A stretch of 13,576 nt of DNA from JANNAT01 sp031422555 (GCA_031422555.1 JANPLZ010000106.1:1-13576); one strand, 5' to 3'; numbered from the stretch's first letter, positions 1-5,791 are shown. Numbers and translations are program-made. Notes: generated from the letters alone by a model not told the origin.

Positions 1-44
1 CCGATCGCCAAAGCCTCACGGTCGGGGTAGGTGAGGAAATTCAT
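1..44 (-). CDS. pgl: 6-phosphogluconolactonase, first 14 codons only (cut by the window edge)
   Basis: The start codon overlaps the zwf stop in an ATGA junction, so this gene is translationally coupled to zwf. The 14 complete codons read MNFLTYPDREALAI, which fits the start of alphaproteobacterial 6-phosphogluconolactonases as I know them. The enzyme hydrolyses 6-phosphogluconolactone, the product of the zwf enzyme, to 6-phosphogluconate in the cytoplasm. An AAGGA sits directly before the start, too close to be an ideal ribosome site, which agrees with coupled translation. Gene order zwf-pgl is usual in this bacterial group. The identity rests on a short N-terminus plus position, and the rest of the gene lies outside the window. 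Confidence 0.8.
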   Translation of the reverse strand, partial: MNFLTYPDREALAI

Positions 45-1495
45 TCCTTGATCTCGCGCCAGCGCCGGCCATCGCGGTGCATCAGCATCAACGCGTCTTC
101 CGGCCCCGACGATCCCGGATCATAGCCTTGCGGGCGATCACCGCGCGCCGTGGCCCCCGCCAGAATCGGATCGGTCCAGGCCCAGGCGGCCTCTACCTCG
201 TCGCCGCGCATGAACAGGGTCTGGTTGCCCCGGATCACATCCATGATCAGCCGTTCATAGGCGTCGGGCACATCTTCCGCATGCTCGCCCAAGGCGTCGG
301 CAAAGGCCATGTCCAGCGGCACCTGCATCAGGCGCATGCCGCCCGGCCCCGGTTCCTTGATCATCACCATCAGATTCATGCCTTCATTCGGCTGCAACCG
401 GATCACCAAAACGTTTTCCAGCGCGCCCTTGGCATTGTCAAAGATCGAATGCGGCGGCTGTTTGAAGGTGATGGCAATTTCCGACGCCCGTGCGCGCAGC
501 CGTTTGCCGGTGCGCAGATAAAACGGCGTGCCAGACCAGCGCCAGTTGGAAATGCCAACTTTCAGCGCGATATAGCTTTCGGTTTTGCTGGCAGGATTTT
601 CCGAATGCGCCACATAGCCGCCCTCGCCCGCACCCGCCAGATACTGACCACGCACGATGTCTTGCGGCTGCACCGGTTCCAAGGCCCGGATAACCTTCAA
701 TTTTTCATCACGCACCGCATCGGGATCAAAGTGATAGGGCGGCTCCATCGCGATCAGGCATAACAGTTGCATCATATGGTTTTGCACCATATCGCGCATC
801 GCGCCCGATTTGTCGTAATAGGCGCCGCGCCCGTCTACCCCTACGGTTTCGGCCACGGTGATCTGCACATGGTCGATGAATTCCGACTTCCACAGCGGTT
901 CAAACAGGATATTGGCAAAGCGCACCGCCATCAGGTTTTGCACGGTTTCCTTGCCAAGATAATGGTCGATGCGGTAAATCTGGGCTTCGGAAAAATGCAG
1001 TGCCAACACCGCGTTCAGCGCCCGCGCCGACGCCAGATCGCGGCCAAACGGCTTTTCCACCACAATGCGGCTGGTGGCATTGGCGATGGCGTGCAGATGC
1101 AGCCGTTCCGCGATATCGCCAAACAGCGCAGGGGCGACCGAGAAATAGAACGCCCGCACCACGCCGTCGCGCATCAGACCGCGCAGTTTGTCCCAGCCAT
1201 TGGTGCCAACGGCATCAATCGCCACATAGTGGATACGGTCGATAAACTGGGCGATGACGGCGGCGTCGTGACGCGCCTTTGGCACAAATTCCGCAATGGA
1301 CGCCGCAACTTGATCGCGGTAGGCGGCTTCGGTCAGATCGGCGCGTGCCGCCCCGATGATCCGGCTGGTGGCGGTCATTTGCCCCGCCAGAAACCGCCGA
1401 TACAGGCCCGGCAAAATCTTGCGCCGCGCCAGATCGCCGGTGCCGCCAAAAATGACCAGATCGAAGCTTTCTACCGGAATAACGCGCGAAACCAT
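41..1495 (-). CDS. zwf: Glucose-6-phosphate 1-dehydrogenase
   Basis: This enzyme oxidises glucose 6-phosphate to 6-phosphogluconolactone with NADP or NAD, the entry to the oxidative pentose phosphate and Entner-Doudoroff routes. The protein is 484 aa, normal for the family. It has the nucleotide-binding GGTGDLARR (about 17-25), EKPFG (147-151), the substrate signature RIDHYLGKE (175-183) and a QNH motif whose His240 matches the catalytic base of the family. The frame is open six codons further to a TTG at 1513. I chose the ATG at 1495 because GAGG lies about 6 nt before it and the protein then begins just ahead of the Rossmann fold. It is coupled to pgl by a 4-bp overlap. A LacI-type palindrome and a candidate promoter precede it, so it is probably the first gene of its operon. 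No defect is visible. Confidence 0.98.
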   Translation of the reverse strand: MVSRVIPVESFDLVIFGGTGDLARRKILPGLYRRFLAGQMTATSRIIGAARADLTEAAYRDQVAASIAEFVPKARHDAAVIAQFIDRIHYVAIDAVGTNGWDKLRGLMRDGVVRAFYFSVAPALFGDIAERLHLHAIANATSRIVVEKPFGRDLASARALNAVLALHFSEAQIYRIDHYLGKETVQNLMAVRFANILFEPLWKSEFIDHVQITVAETVGVDGRGAYYDKSGAMRDMVQNHMMQLLCLIAMEPPYHFDPDAVRDEKLKVIRALEPVQPQDIVRGQYLAGAGEGGYVAHSENPASKTESYIALKVGISNWRWSGTPFYLRTGKRLRARASEIAITFKQPPHSIFDNAKGALENVLVIRLQPNEGMNLMVMIKEPGPGGMRLMQVPLDMAFADALGEHAEDVPDAYERLIMDVIRGNQTLFMRGDEVEAAWAWTDPILAGATARGDRPQGYDPGSSGPEDALMLMHRDGRRWREIKE

Positions 1496-1518
1496 GGCAT
1501 CCTCGCAGATCAAAACGC

Positions 1519-1532
1519 TGTTAGCGCTAACG
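1519..1532. promoter_or_regulatory. LacI-family-type operator upstream of zwf
   Basis: The core at 1520-1531, GTTAGCGCTAAC, is a perfect 12-bp palindrome, and the 14-bp frame reads TGTTAGCGCTAACG. It has the central CG and symmetrical form of operators bound by LacI-family repressors. It lies 24 bp upstream of the zwf ATG and covers the transcription start predicted from the -10/-35 pair next to it, the expected place for repression. The regulator is not encoded in the window. That it is sugar-responsive is inference from zwf's role. Confidence 0.75.
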
Positions 1533-1537
1533 ACGCG

Positions 1538-1566
1538 GTTTTAACGCCCCGAAGTCGGTAAGTCTA
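1538..1566 (-). promoter_or_regulatory. Candidate zwf promoter
   Basis: On the minus strand TAGACT (1566-1561) and TAAAAC (1543-1538) are separated by exactly 17 bp. Each matches 4 of 6 consensus positions for a housekeeping sigma promoter. Transcription would begin near 1531, inside the LacI-type palindrome, leaving a leader of about 35 nt before the zwf ATG. The geometry is good, but such partial matches also arise by chance. Confidence 0.4.
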
Positions 1567-1615
1567 GCACTGGATGCAGGGATACCGAAAGACTTGCCGC
1601 AGTGCAGCACTGAAA

Positions 1616-2308
1616 TCAGCCGCTCTCGGTCGCCATCCATCTGATCCGGCGCAGGCCCGGCTCGGCGGCAAGGCGCTGCACGGCTTGCTCGACCGCGTGA
1701 TCGCTCAATTCTTCGCCGCCCAGCACCGCCTGCAATTCAAGGCCGTCCTCGCCCGGCAGGCAGGCAAGTTCAAGAATATGCAAGCCGCCCAACGCCAAGG
1801 ACCGCACCAGCAAAAGCCGCATCGCAGCTTCGTGTTCGGGCAAACAGGTCAGCACCAGCTTGATCTGGCGTGCGGCGCGGGCGTTGGTGGTGGTGTGGCG
1901 TTTGAGCCATTTCACCAAGGGCCGCAGCCCAAGGTTCACAAACACCACCATCGCGGTCAGCAGCCCGGCAAACTGCCACGCGCCAATCCCCGCAAGCACC
2001 CCCACCGCCGCCGAACACCACAGCGTGGCCGCCGTGTTCAGCCCATGCACATTGAATCCATCGCGAAAGATGATGCCCGCGCCGAGAAAACCGATGCCCG
2101 ACACCACTTGCGCCGCCACCCGGGTGGGGCTGGCGTCGTTGATCACCAACTGGCTGAACACCACAAACCCCGCCGCCCCCAAGGACACCAAAGCATTGGT
2201 GCGCAGCCCCGCCATGCGTTGGCGCACTTGGCGTTCCGATCCGATCACCGCCCCGCAGGCCAGCGCCACCGCCATATTCACCGCCGCCACGCTAAGGGTT
2301 ATCGGCAT
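1616..2308 (-). CDS. MgtC/SapB family inner-membrane protein
   Basis: A 230-aa membrane protein of the MgtC/SapB family. The N-terminal half has about five hydrophobic helices (roughly 3-23, 38-56, 64-82, 94-110 and 112-130). It carries the family blocks GLRTNALVSLGAA (34-46), GIGFLGAGIIF (71-81) and HGLNTAATLW (88-97). The C-terminal part (about 148-228) is soluble and ends like the ACT-like domain of longer MgtC proteins. MgtC of Salmonella is needed in low magnesium and in macrophages, and acts on the F1Fo ATP synthase and on phosphate signalling. The role of environmental homologues is mostly unknown. The ATG at 2308 is supported by AGGA 6 nt upstream. A PhoB-box-like pair of repeats lies 30 bp upstream. 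No clear terminator follows the stop. Confidence 0.93.
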   Translation of the reverse strand: MPITLSVAAVNMAVALACGAVIGSERQVRQRMAGLRTNALVSLGAAGFVVFSQLVINDASPTRVAAQVVSGIGFLGAGIIFRDGFNVHGLNTAATLWCSAAVGVLAGIGAWQFAGLLTAMVVFVNLGLRPLVKWLKRHTTTNARAARQIKLVLTCLPEHEAAMRLLLVRSLALGGLHILELACLPGEDGLELQAVLGGEELSDHAVEQAVQRLAAEPGLRRIRWMATESG

Positions 2309-2337
2309 CAGATATCCTGTTCTAACGGCGCCCTGCC

Positions 2338-2359
2338 ATTTGTAACAGTTTTATGACAG
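2338..2359 (-). promoter_or_regulatory. PhoB-box-like direct repeat upstream of the MgtC-family gene
   Basis: Read on the minus strand, two adjoining 11-mers are CTGTCATAAAA and CTGTTACAAAT. They follow the known Pho box pattern of CTGTCAT-type 7-mers spaced by 4 AT-rich bases; the second half has TTAC in place of TCAT. The site is in the 81-bp gap between the HNH gene and the MgtC-family gene and points at the latter. Weak point: no good -10 lies at the usual 10-11 bp after the box (GTTAGA is the nearest), and a start there would leave almost no leader. Confidence 0.6.
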
Positions 2360-2389
2360 ACGTTTTGGACGGGCAACAGGCAAATCCGG

Positions 2390-2974
2390 TCAGGCGTCCA
2401 GTTCGGCATCCCAATACAGATAATCCATCCAGCTTTGATGCAGATGGTTGGGCGGAAAGCGGCGACCGTAGGCTTGCATTTCCGGGGCCGAAGGCATGCG
2501 CGGCGGGCGGGCCAGATGCAGGCCCGACTGTTTCAGGCTGCGCGCGCCTTTGCGCAGATTGCACGGGCTGCAGGCGGCCACCACATTTTCCCAACTGGTC
2601 ACCCCCCCGCGCGAGCGGGGCACCACATGATCAAAGGTCAATTCGCCCTTGGCGCTGCAATACTGACAGCAAAACCCGTCGCGCAGGAAAAGATTAAAGC
2701 GCGTGAAGGCCACGCGCTTTTGGGGTTTCACATAATCCTTCAGCACCACCACCGAAGGTATCCGGAACACTTGTCGCTGGCTGCGCACGACGTGATCATA
2801 TTCGGCAACGATCTGCACCCGGTCCAGCACCGCGGCCTTGATCGCCTCTTGCCACGGCCACAGCGACAGCGGGTAATAACTAAGCGGGCGAAAATCGGCG
2901 TTTAACACCAAGGCAGGAAACTGCCGCAGGGCCGCCGGATCGCGCACAAACTGAGTTCTGAAATCGCCGTCCAT
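2390..2974 (-). CDS. HNH endonuclease family protein
   Basis: A 194-aa protein with a zinc-type HNH nuclease fold in its middle: C103-x2-C106, the metal-binding LTFDHVVPRSRGG with D115 and H116, N130, and C135-x2-C138 followed by NLRKG. The N-terminal 100 residues (LVLNADFRPLSYYPLSLWPW and onward) are the extension found in a conserved alphaproteobacterial HNH family, whose cellular job is not established. The length and unbroken motifs suggest an intact metal-dependent nucleic-acid enzyme, not an intron or toxin fragment. The ATG at 2974 gives the usual MDGDF start; GGA lies too close (1 nt) and GAGG is 11 nt upstream, so ribosome binding is not ideal. No methylase or other restriction gene is adjacent. 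It follows a 284-bp gene-free stretch and probably has its own promoter. Confidence 0.93.
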   Translation of the reverse strand: MDGDFRTQFVRDPAALRQFPALVLNADFRPLSYYPLSLWPWQEAIKAAVLDRVQIVAEYDHVVRSQRQVFRIPSVVVLKDYVKPQKRVAFTRFNLFLRDGFCCQYCSAKGELTFDHVVPRSRGGVTSWENVVAACSPCNLRKGARSLKQSGLHLARPPRMPSAPEMQAYGRRFPPNHLHQSWMDYLYWDAELDA

Positions 2975-3258
2975 TCCGTCAAAGACCTCACTACAGCGTG
3001 TCGCGGTCCACCGGGTTCAGCCGATGAAAGGCAACCGCAACATACACTGGCCTTACTTGCCTTGGGTTTCGGTCAATCTGAACCAGATTGGCCGAAATCC
3101 GCGTAAAGACCCTGTGGCATCTGGTATTGGCCCGTATACATTGGACCAATGGAATAACTATATATGGCGAAACCGGAACGGCAAGCCCAAGATAGGCGAT
3201 GTCACAGGCGTTTGACCCGTCTATCTGGTATCGCAGCCCAAGATGACGCCCAAATGAC
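2975..3258. other. Gene-free stretch between the radical SAM unit and the HNH gene
   Basis: I see no convincing gene here. Two overlapping open frames exist (plus 3024-3215 and minus 2991-3260), but neither has family motifs or a good ribosome site. The stretch is more AT-rich than its neighbours. It holds the long hairpin at 3061-3103, an exact 6-1-6 dyad CATTGG-A-CCAATG at 3139-3151, and a longer-range pairing. In the latter, CTTGCC (3057-3062) can pair with GGCAAG (3180-3185) and GTTTCGGT (3066-3073) with ACCGGAAC just before it. The promoter of the HNH gene is presumably here, but no clear -10/-35 pair stood out. Confidence 0.6.
3061..3103 (+). repeat. Long near-perfect hairpin of unknown function
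   Basis: TTTCGGTCAATCTG (3067-3080) is followed after a 3-base loop by CAGATTGGCCGAAA (3084-3097). Thirteen of 14 positions pair exactly; the remaining one is U-G in a plus-strand RNA and C-A in a minus-strand RNA, so the plus-strand transcript folds better. The stem can extend to about 17 pairs through GGG (3064-3066) and TCC (3098-3100). No T-tract follows on either strand, so it does not look like a simple terminator. It may be part of a dispersed palindromic repeat or a small RNA. Confidence 0.55.
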
Positions 3259-3288
3259 AAAAGCCCCGCCAGTGTTTGCGGGGCTTTT
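3259..3288 (-). terminator. Rho-independent terminator of the radical SAM unit
   Basis: AAAAGCCCCGC (3259-3269) and GCGGGGCTTTT (3278-3288) form an 11-bp stem around an 8-base loop, ending in TTTT on the minus strand. It lies 19 bp after the radical SAM stop codon. The symmetrical A and T tracts mean it could also act on plus-strand transcripts. Confidence 0.9.
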
Positions 3289-3307
3289 GCCGGGTCTGCG
3301 CCGGACC

Positions 3308-4345
3308 CTAGGCCAGTTCCAGCACCGCAAGGTCGCGCTGATAGGCGAACCAGTCAACAAATCCATCGGCCTGCCCCACCGCATCCAGCGTTTTGCGCAA
3401 CAGCGTGCGCAGGCTGGGCAAACGGGCCTGCAGGCCGGGCAAACGCGCCGGGGTCAGATCTGACAAATGTCCCAGATCAAACAGTTGCGGAAAATCATAG
3501 GTATAGGGCCGCAACAGCCCCTGCGGCGTGATCACCAGCGGATTGATCACATCCGACAGCAGATTGCCCCCCGGCTGCCTTTCACCGCCAAACGCCGCAT
3601 CCCAGGCCCCATGATCACCAGCCAGATTTTGCGCCGGTGCAAGGTCGGTATGCACACCGACCTCGCCTTGATAAGCCAGCGCCAGGGTTTGCCCCATCAT
3701 CCACAACCGCGCCAGATCGGCGGGTGGCAAGGCCATATCCGTGGCCTCTTGCACTGCGCGCCCGGCCATGACCAGCGGGCGCAACTGCACCGATGGCACC
3801 CCAAGGCTGGCGCACATCTCGACAAATTCCGGCACTTCGGGCAGCGACGTTCTGGTCACGGTAAAGGCTGCGGCACAGGGTTTGCCAATCGCAGTAAGAT
3901 GCCGCAATGCGGCGATGGCGGCGTCCCACGCGCGGGGATGGCCGCGCATCGCGGTATGCGTCGCCTGCAATCCGTCAAAGCTGATGGCAACCCGGTCAAG
4001 GGCTGCCACCAAACCGGGGTGATGCGGGGTGATGCGAAAGCCGTTGCTGATGGCAACCACGGCAAAACCCATCGTCCGCGCCGCATCTGACAGGCGCGCA
4101 AGTCCGGGGTATAACAGCGGCTCGCCCCCCGACAGGCTAAGGACGCTAAAGCCTTGGTCGCGCAACGCGGGCAGCGCTGCGATCATCTGCTCTACCGGCA
4201 GAACGGTGGAGCGCGCCGGCGATGAGGCCGAATAGCAGTGGCTGCAGGCCAGATTGCAGCGGTCAAGGGCATGCAAATGAACCGTGCGGTCGGGCAAAAA
4301 GCCCGACCGCGACAGCCCAAGCGGGGCCGTCTGGGTGATAATCAT
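3308..4345 (-). CDS. Radical SAM protein with a cysteine-free SPASM-like tail
   Basis: A 345-aa enzyme of the radical SAM superfamily, which cleaves S-adenosylmethionine at a [4Fe-4S] cluster to start radical chemistry. The cluster motif is C30-x3-C34-x2-C37 in CNLACSHCYS. SGGEP (72-76) and ISFDG (121-125) are further core motifs and place it near the PqqE/SPASM group that modifies peptides or proteins. The C-terminal region INPLVITPQGLLRP (267-280) with FDLGHL (289-294) has the outline of a SPASM or twitch segment, yet it has no cysteine after Cys178, so an auxiliary Fe-S cluster is unlikely there. The start overlaps the stop of the 109-aa gene upstream (ATGA), so the two are co-translated and that protein is the obvious candidate substrate or partner. 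A terminator follows. The substrate is unknown. Confidence 0.88.
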   Translation of the reverse strand: MIITQTAPLGLSRSGFLPDRTVHLHALDRCNLACSHCYSASSPARSTVLPVEQMIAALPALRDQGFSVLSLSGGEPLLYPGLARLSDAARTMGFAVVAISNGFRITPHHPGLVAALDRVAISFDGLQATHTAMRGHPRAWDAAIAALRHLTAIGKPCAAAFTVTRTSLPEVPEFVEMCASLGVPSVQLRPLVMAGRAVQEATDMALPPADLARLWMMGQTLALAYQGEVGVHTDLAPAQNLAGDHGAWDAAFGGERQPGGNLLSDVINPLVITPQGLLRPYTYDFPQLFDLGHLSDLTPARLPGLQARLPSLRTLLRKTLDAVGQADGFVDWFAYQRDLAVLELA

Positions 4346-4671
4346 CCGCGAAATCCGATCTCGGCCAGTTCGGGCACATGCATTTCAACCTGCAACCGGA
4401 ACAGATCGGCCGCGATGACGCCGTAGGGGAACAGGCGCACAACGCGGAAAATATCGTCTTGCAGCAGATGGTCGACCAAAATCCGCCGATCACTGAAATA
4501 GTCGATGCAAATGCCGTAGGGGCAAAAATCAAAGCCGCCGATTTTCAGCCCGTCCTTGACCATCCGCTTGGTGGTCGCCGCGATCACATCGTCCGAGATG
4601 TCGCGCCGGGCCAGCCGTTTGGCCAAAGCCTTGTGGATGTCGGAATGCGTGGTTGCCTGCAGGGGTTGCAT
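4342..4671 (-). CDS. Unrecognised 109-aa protein with two PYG repeats, coupled to the radical SAM gene
   Basis: I do not recognise a family. AAAGGA lies 7 nt before the ATG and the stop overlaps the radical SAM start by 4 bp, so this is a real gene made together with that enzyme. The protein has no signal peptide or membrane helix. The first 45 residues are charged and probably helical. Two related segments follow: FCPYGICIDYF (49-59) and LFPYGVIAADLF (80-91), sharing PYG, a hydrophobic pair and an Asp-x-Phe ending. The only cysteines, C50 and C55, flank the first PYG. It could be the peptide substrate of the radical SAM enzyme, a chaperone for such a substrate, or a small enzyme or subunit. 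At 109 aa it is long for a classical RiPP precursor but not outside the range. Confidence 0.85.
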   Translation of the reverse strand: MQPLQATTHSDIHKALAKRLARRDISDDVIAATTKRMVKDGLKIGGFDFCPYGICIDYFSDRRILVDHLLQDDIFRVVRLFPYGVIAADLFRLQVEMHVPELAEIGFRG

Positions 4672-4734
4672 GGTACGGTCCTTTCAAAATGGGTTCTGAA
4701 AAATATGGGCAACAGGCCGTGGGCCATAATTGCA

Positions 4735-4790
4735 CCACAGGGGTATCATCGCACCGAACCGCTCAACCCCTAGGTGTGGAATTCCATACC
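4735..4790 (-). promoter_or_regulatory. Dyads upstream of the 109-aa / radical SAM unit
   Basis: Two overlapping symmetrical elements lie 65-120 bp before the 109-aa gene. At 4773-4790 GGTGTGGAA meets TTCCATACC, an 18-bp dyad with one mismatched pair around GGAATTCC. At 4735-4779 CCAC-AGGGGT and ACCCCT-AGG-TGTGG can form a stem with a small bulge and about 21 bases of loop. The first could be a repressor operator and the second a leader hairpin; they cannot both form fully. No convincing promoter was found between them and the gene. Confidence 0.35.
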
Positions 4791-4820
4791 TTCAGGGTGG
4801 ATCGGCTGAAATTGGCTTGG

Positions 4821-4852
4821 GGGGGTGTAGAAAGTGGGGGTTTCACACCCCC
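4821..4852. repeat. GC-rich inverted repeat (hairpin)
   Basis: GGGGGTGT-A-GAAA (4821-4833) pairs with TTTCACACCCCC (4841-4852), giving twelve pairs with one bulged A and the loop GTGGGGG. It sits in the 274-bp gene-free stretch 4672-4945 between the coxM terminator and the 109-aa gene. No T-tract follows directly. It is the first of two back-to-back inverted repeats. Confidence 0.6.
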
Positions 4853-4854
4853 AA

Positions 4855-4878
4855 CGGTAATTGACACGTCAATTACCG
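4855..4878. repeat. Perfect 11-2-11 inverted repeat
   Basis: CGGTAATTGAC (4855-4865) and GTCAATTACCG (4868-4878) are exact reverse complements around a 2-base centre. The 2-base spacing suits a protein-binding dyad or a DNA cruciform better than an RNA hairpin. It begins 2 bp after the preceding GC-rich repeat. No regulator gene is close enough to suggest the binding protein. Confidence 0.6.
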
Positions 4879-4935
4879 CCTCCCCCGTGGGATATTTTTC
4901 AACAGATGAAGCGCAAATTTTAGATGAATTTTAGG
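4879..4935 (+). repeat. Probable Rhodobacterales intergenic motif
   Basis: TCCCCCGTGGGATATTTTTC followed by AACAGATGAAGCGCAAATTTT matches, from memory, a short motif (a C-rich run, then GATATTTTT and a GATGAAG block) that recurs between genes in many Rhodobacterales genomes, usually after a G/C-rich hairpin as here. Its function is not known to me. With the two inverted repeats before it, it makes up a composite of about 115 bp. The rest of the gene-free stretch 4672-4945 holds the dyads at 4735-4790 and nothing else that I can support. Confidence 0.4.
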
Positions 4936-4945
4936 GGGTATCTAA

Positions 4946-4976
4946 CCAAAAGCCCCGGATTGCGCCGGGGCTTTGG
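4946..4976 (-). terminator. Rho-independent terminator of the cox operon
   Basis: AAAGCCCCGG (4949-4958) and CCGGGGCTTT (4965-4974) form a perfect 10-bp stem with a 6-base loop, extendable by CC/GG with one bulged A. On the minus strand the stem ends in TTTT. It begins 17 bp after the coxM stop and marks the end of the cox transcript. Confidence 0.9.
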
Positions 4977-4993
4977 CAGATCAGGCGTCGCAA

Positions 4994-5782
4994 TCAGGCC
5001 GCAGCCGTGACCGCCCGGCCAGTCAACACTTTGACCAGATTGGCGCGGTAGGCGGCGGTGCCGTGCAGATCGGCAATCATGCCTGCAGGGTTCACCGTCA
5101 GGCCGGCAATCGCTGTGGCCGAGAAATTGGCCGACAAGGCCGCTTCGGCCTCGCTCCAGCGAAAAACACCACCATTTGACGCGCCGGTCACCGCCACCCG
5201 GACGCCCGTTGCGTATTTGGCCACGAACACCGCCGTCAGCGCAAAGCGGCTGGCGGGCTGGTCAAACTTGACATAGGCGGCGCGGGCCGGGATCGGAAAC
5301 TGCACTTCGGTGATGATCTCGCCGTCTTTTAGCGCTGTGGTGAACATGCCTTTGAAATAATCATCCGCCGCAATGCGCCGCAGATTGGTCACCACCACCG
5401 CCCCCGAGGCCAGAACCGCTGACGGATAGCACGCCGCCGGATCATTATTGGCCACAGACCCACCAATGGTGCCGCGGTTGCGCACCGCAGGATCGCCGAT
5501 ACCGGATGCCAGGGCTGCCAGCGCCGGATAATGGCGCGCGGCCTCGCGGGCCACCACCGCATGCGGGGTGGCGCCGCCGATATGCAAGCCGCCATCACCG
5601 ATGCAGACGCCTTGCATCTCGGCAATCCCGGTCAGGCTGACCAGCACCGCAGGCGAGGCCAGTCGCTGTTTCATCGTCGGCAGCAAAGTTTGCCCGCCCG
5701 ACAAGGCCTGTGCATCACCGCGCGCCATGGCCGCCACCGCATCGCCGATGGTGCCGGGCTTTACCAGTTCGAAATCATACAT
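4994..5782 (-). CDS. coxM: Molybdenum hydroxylase FAD-binding subunit (CoxM type)
   Basis: The medium subunit of a xanthine-dehydrogenase/CO-dehydrogenase family enzyme. It carries FAD and passes electrons from the Fe-S subunit to the acceptor. At 262 aa it is slightly short for the family (about 265-290). FAD-binding features are LSGGQTLLP (28-35) and the family block RGTIGGSVANNDPAA (103-117). The C-terminal 100 residues match the CO dehydrogenase flavoprotein C-terminal domain in outline. The ATG at 5782 has AGGGGG about 6 nt upstream and lies 9 bp after the coxL stop. It is the last gene of the coxG-S-L-M run and is followed by a terminator. The symbol denotes the subunit type; CO as substrate is not implied. 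Confidence 0.94.
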   Translation of the reverse strand: MYDFELVKPGTIGDAVAAMARGDAQALSGGQTLLPTMKQRLASPAVLVSLTGIAEMQGVCIGDGGLHIGGATPHAVVAREAARHYPALAALASGIGDPAVRNRGTIGGSVANNDPAACYPSAVLASGAVVVTNLRRIAADDYFKGMFTTALKDGEIITEVQFPIPARAAYVKFDQPASRFALTAVFVAKYATGVRVAVTGASNGGVFRWSEAEAALSANFSATAIAGLTVNPAGMIADLHGTAAYRANLVKVLTGRAVTAAA

Positions 5783-5791
5783 GATCGCCCC

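Noticed and set aside
1600..1612. CAGTGC-A-GCACTG dyad after the MgtC-family gene as a terminator
   Set aside because: A 1-base loop cannot form a normal RNA hairpin and no T-tract follows. It remains a possible DNA-binding dyad, with no support beyond symmetry.
2991..3260. Minus-strand frame of 89 codons and plus-strand frame of 63 codons (3024-3215) in the gene-free stretch
   Set aside because: There is no ribosome site or recognisable motif, both frames run through the long hairpin, and the minus frame extends into the terminator.
4719..4736. Sigma-54-like promoter, TGGGCC...TTGCAC on the plus strand
   Set aside because: The GG-to-GC spacing is one base short of the fixed -24/-12 distance, and no plus-strand gene lies downstream.
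4653..4934. Plus-strand frame of 93 codons across the dyad-rich gap
   Set aside because: It starts inside the 109-aa gene on the other strand, runs through inverted repeats and has no motif or ribosome site.
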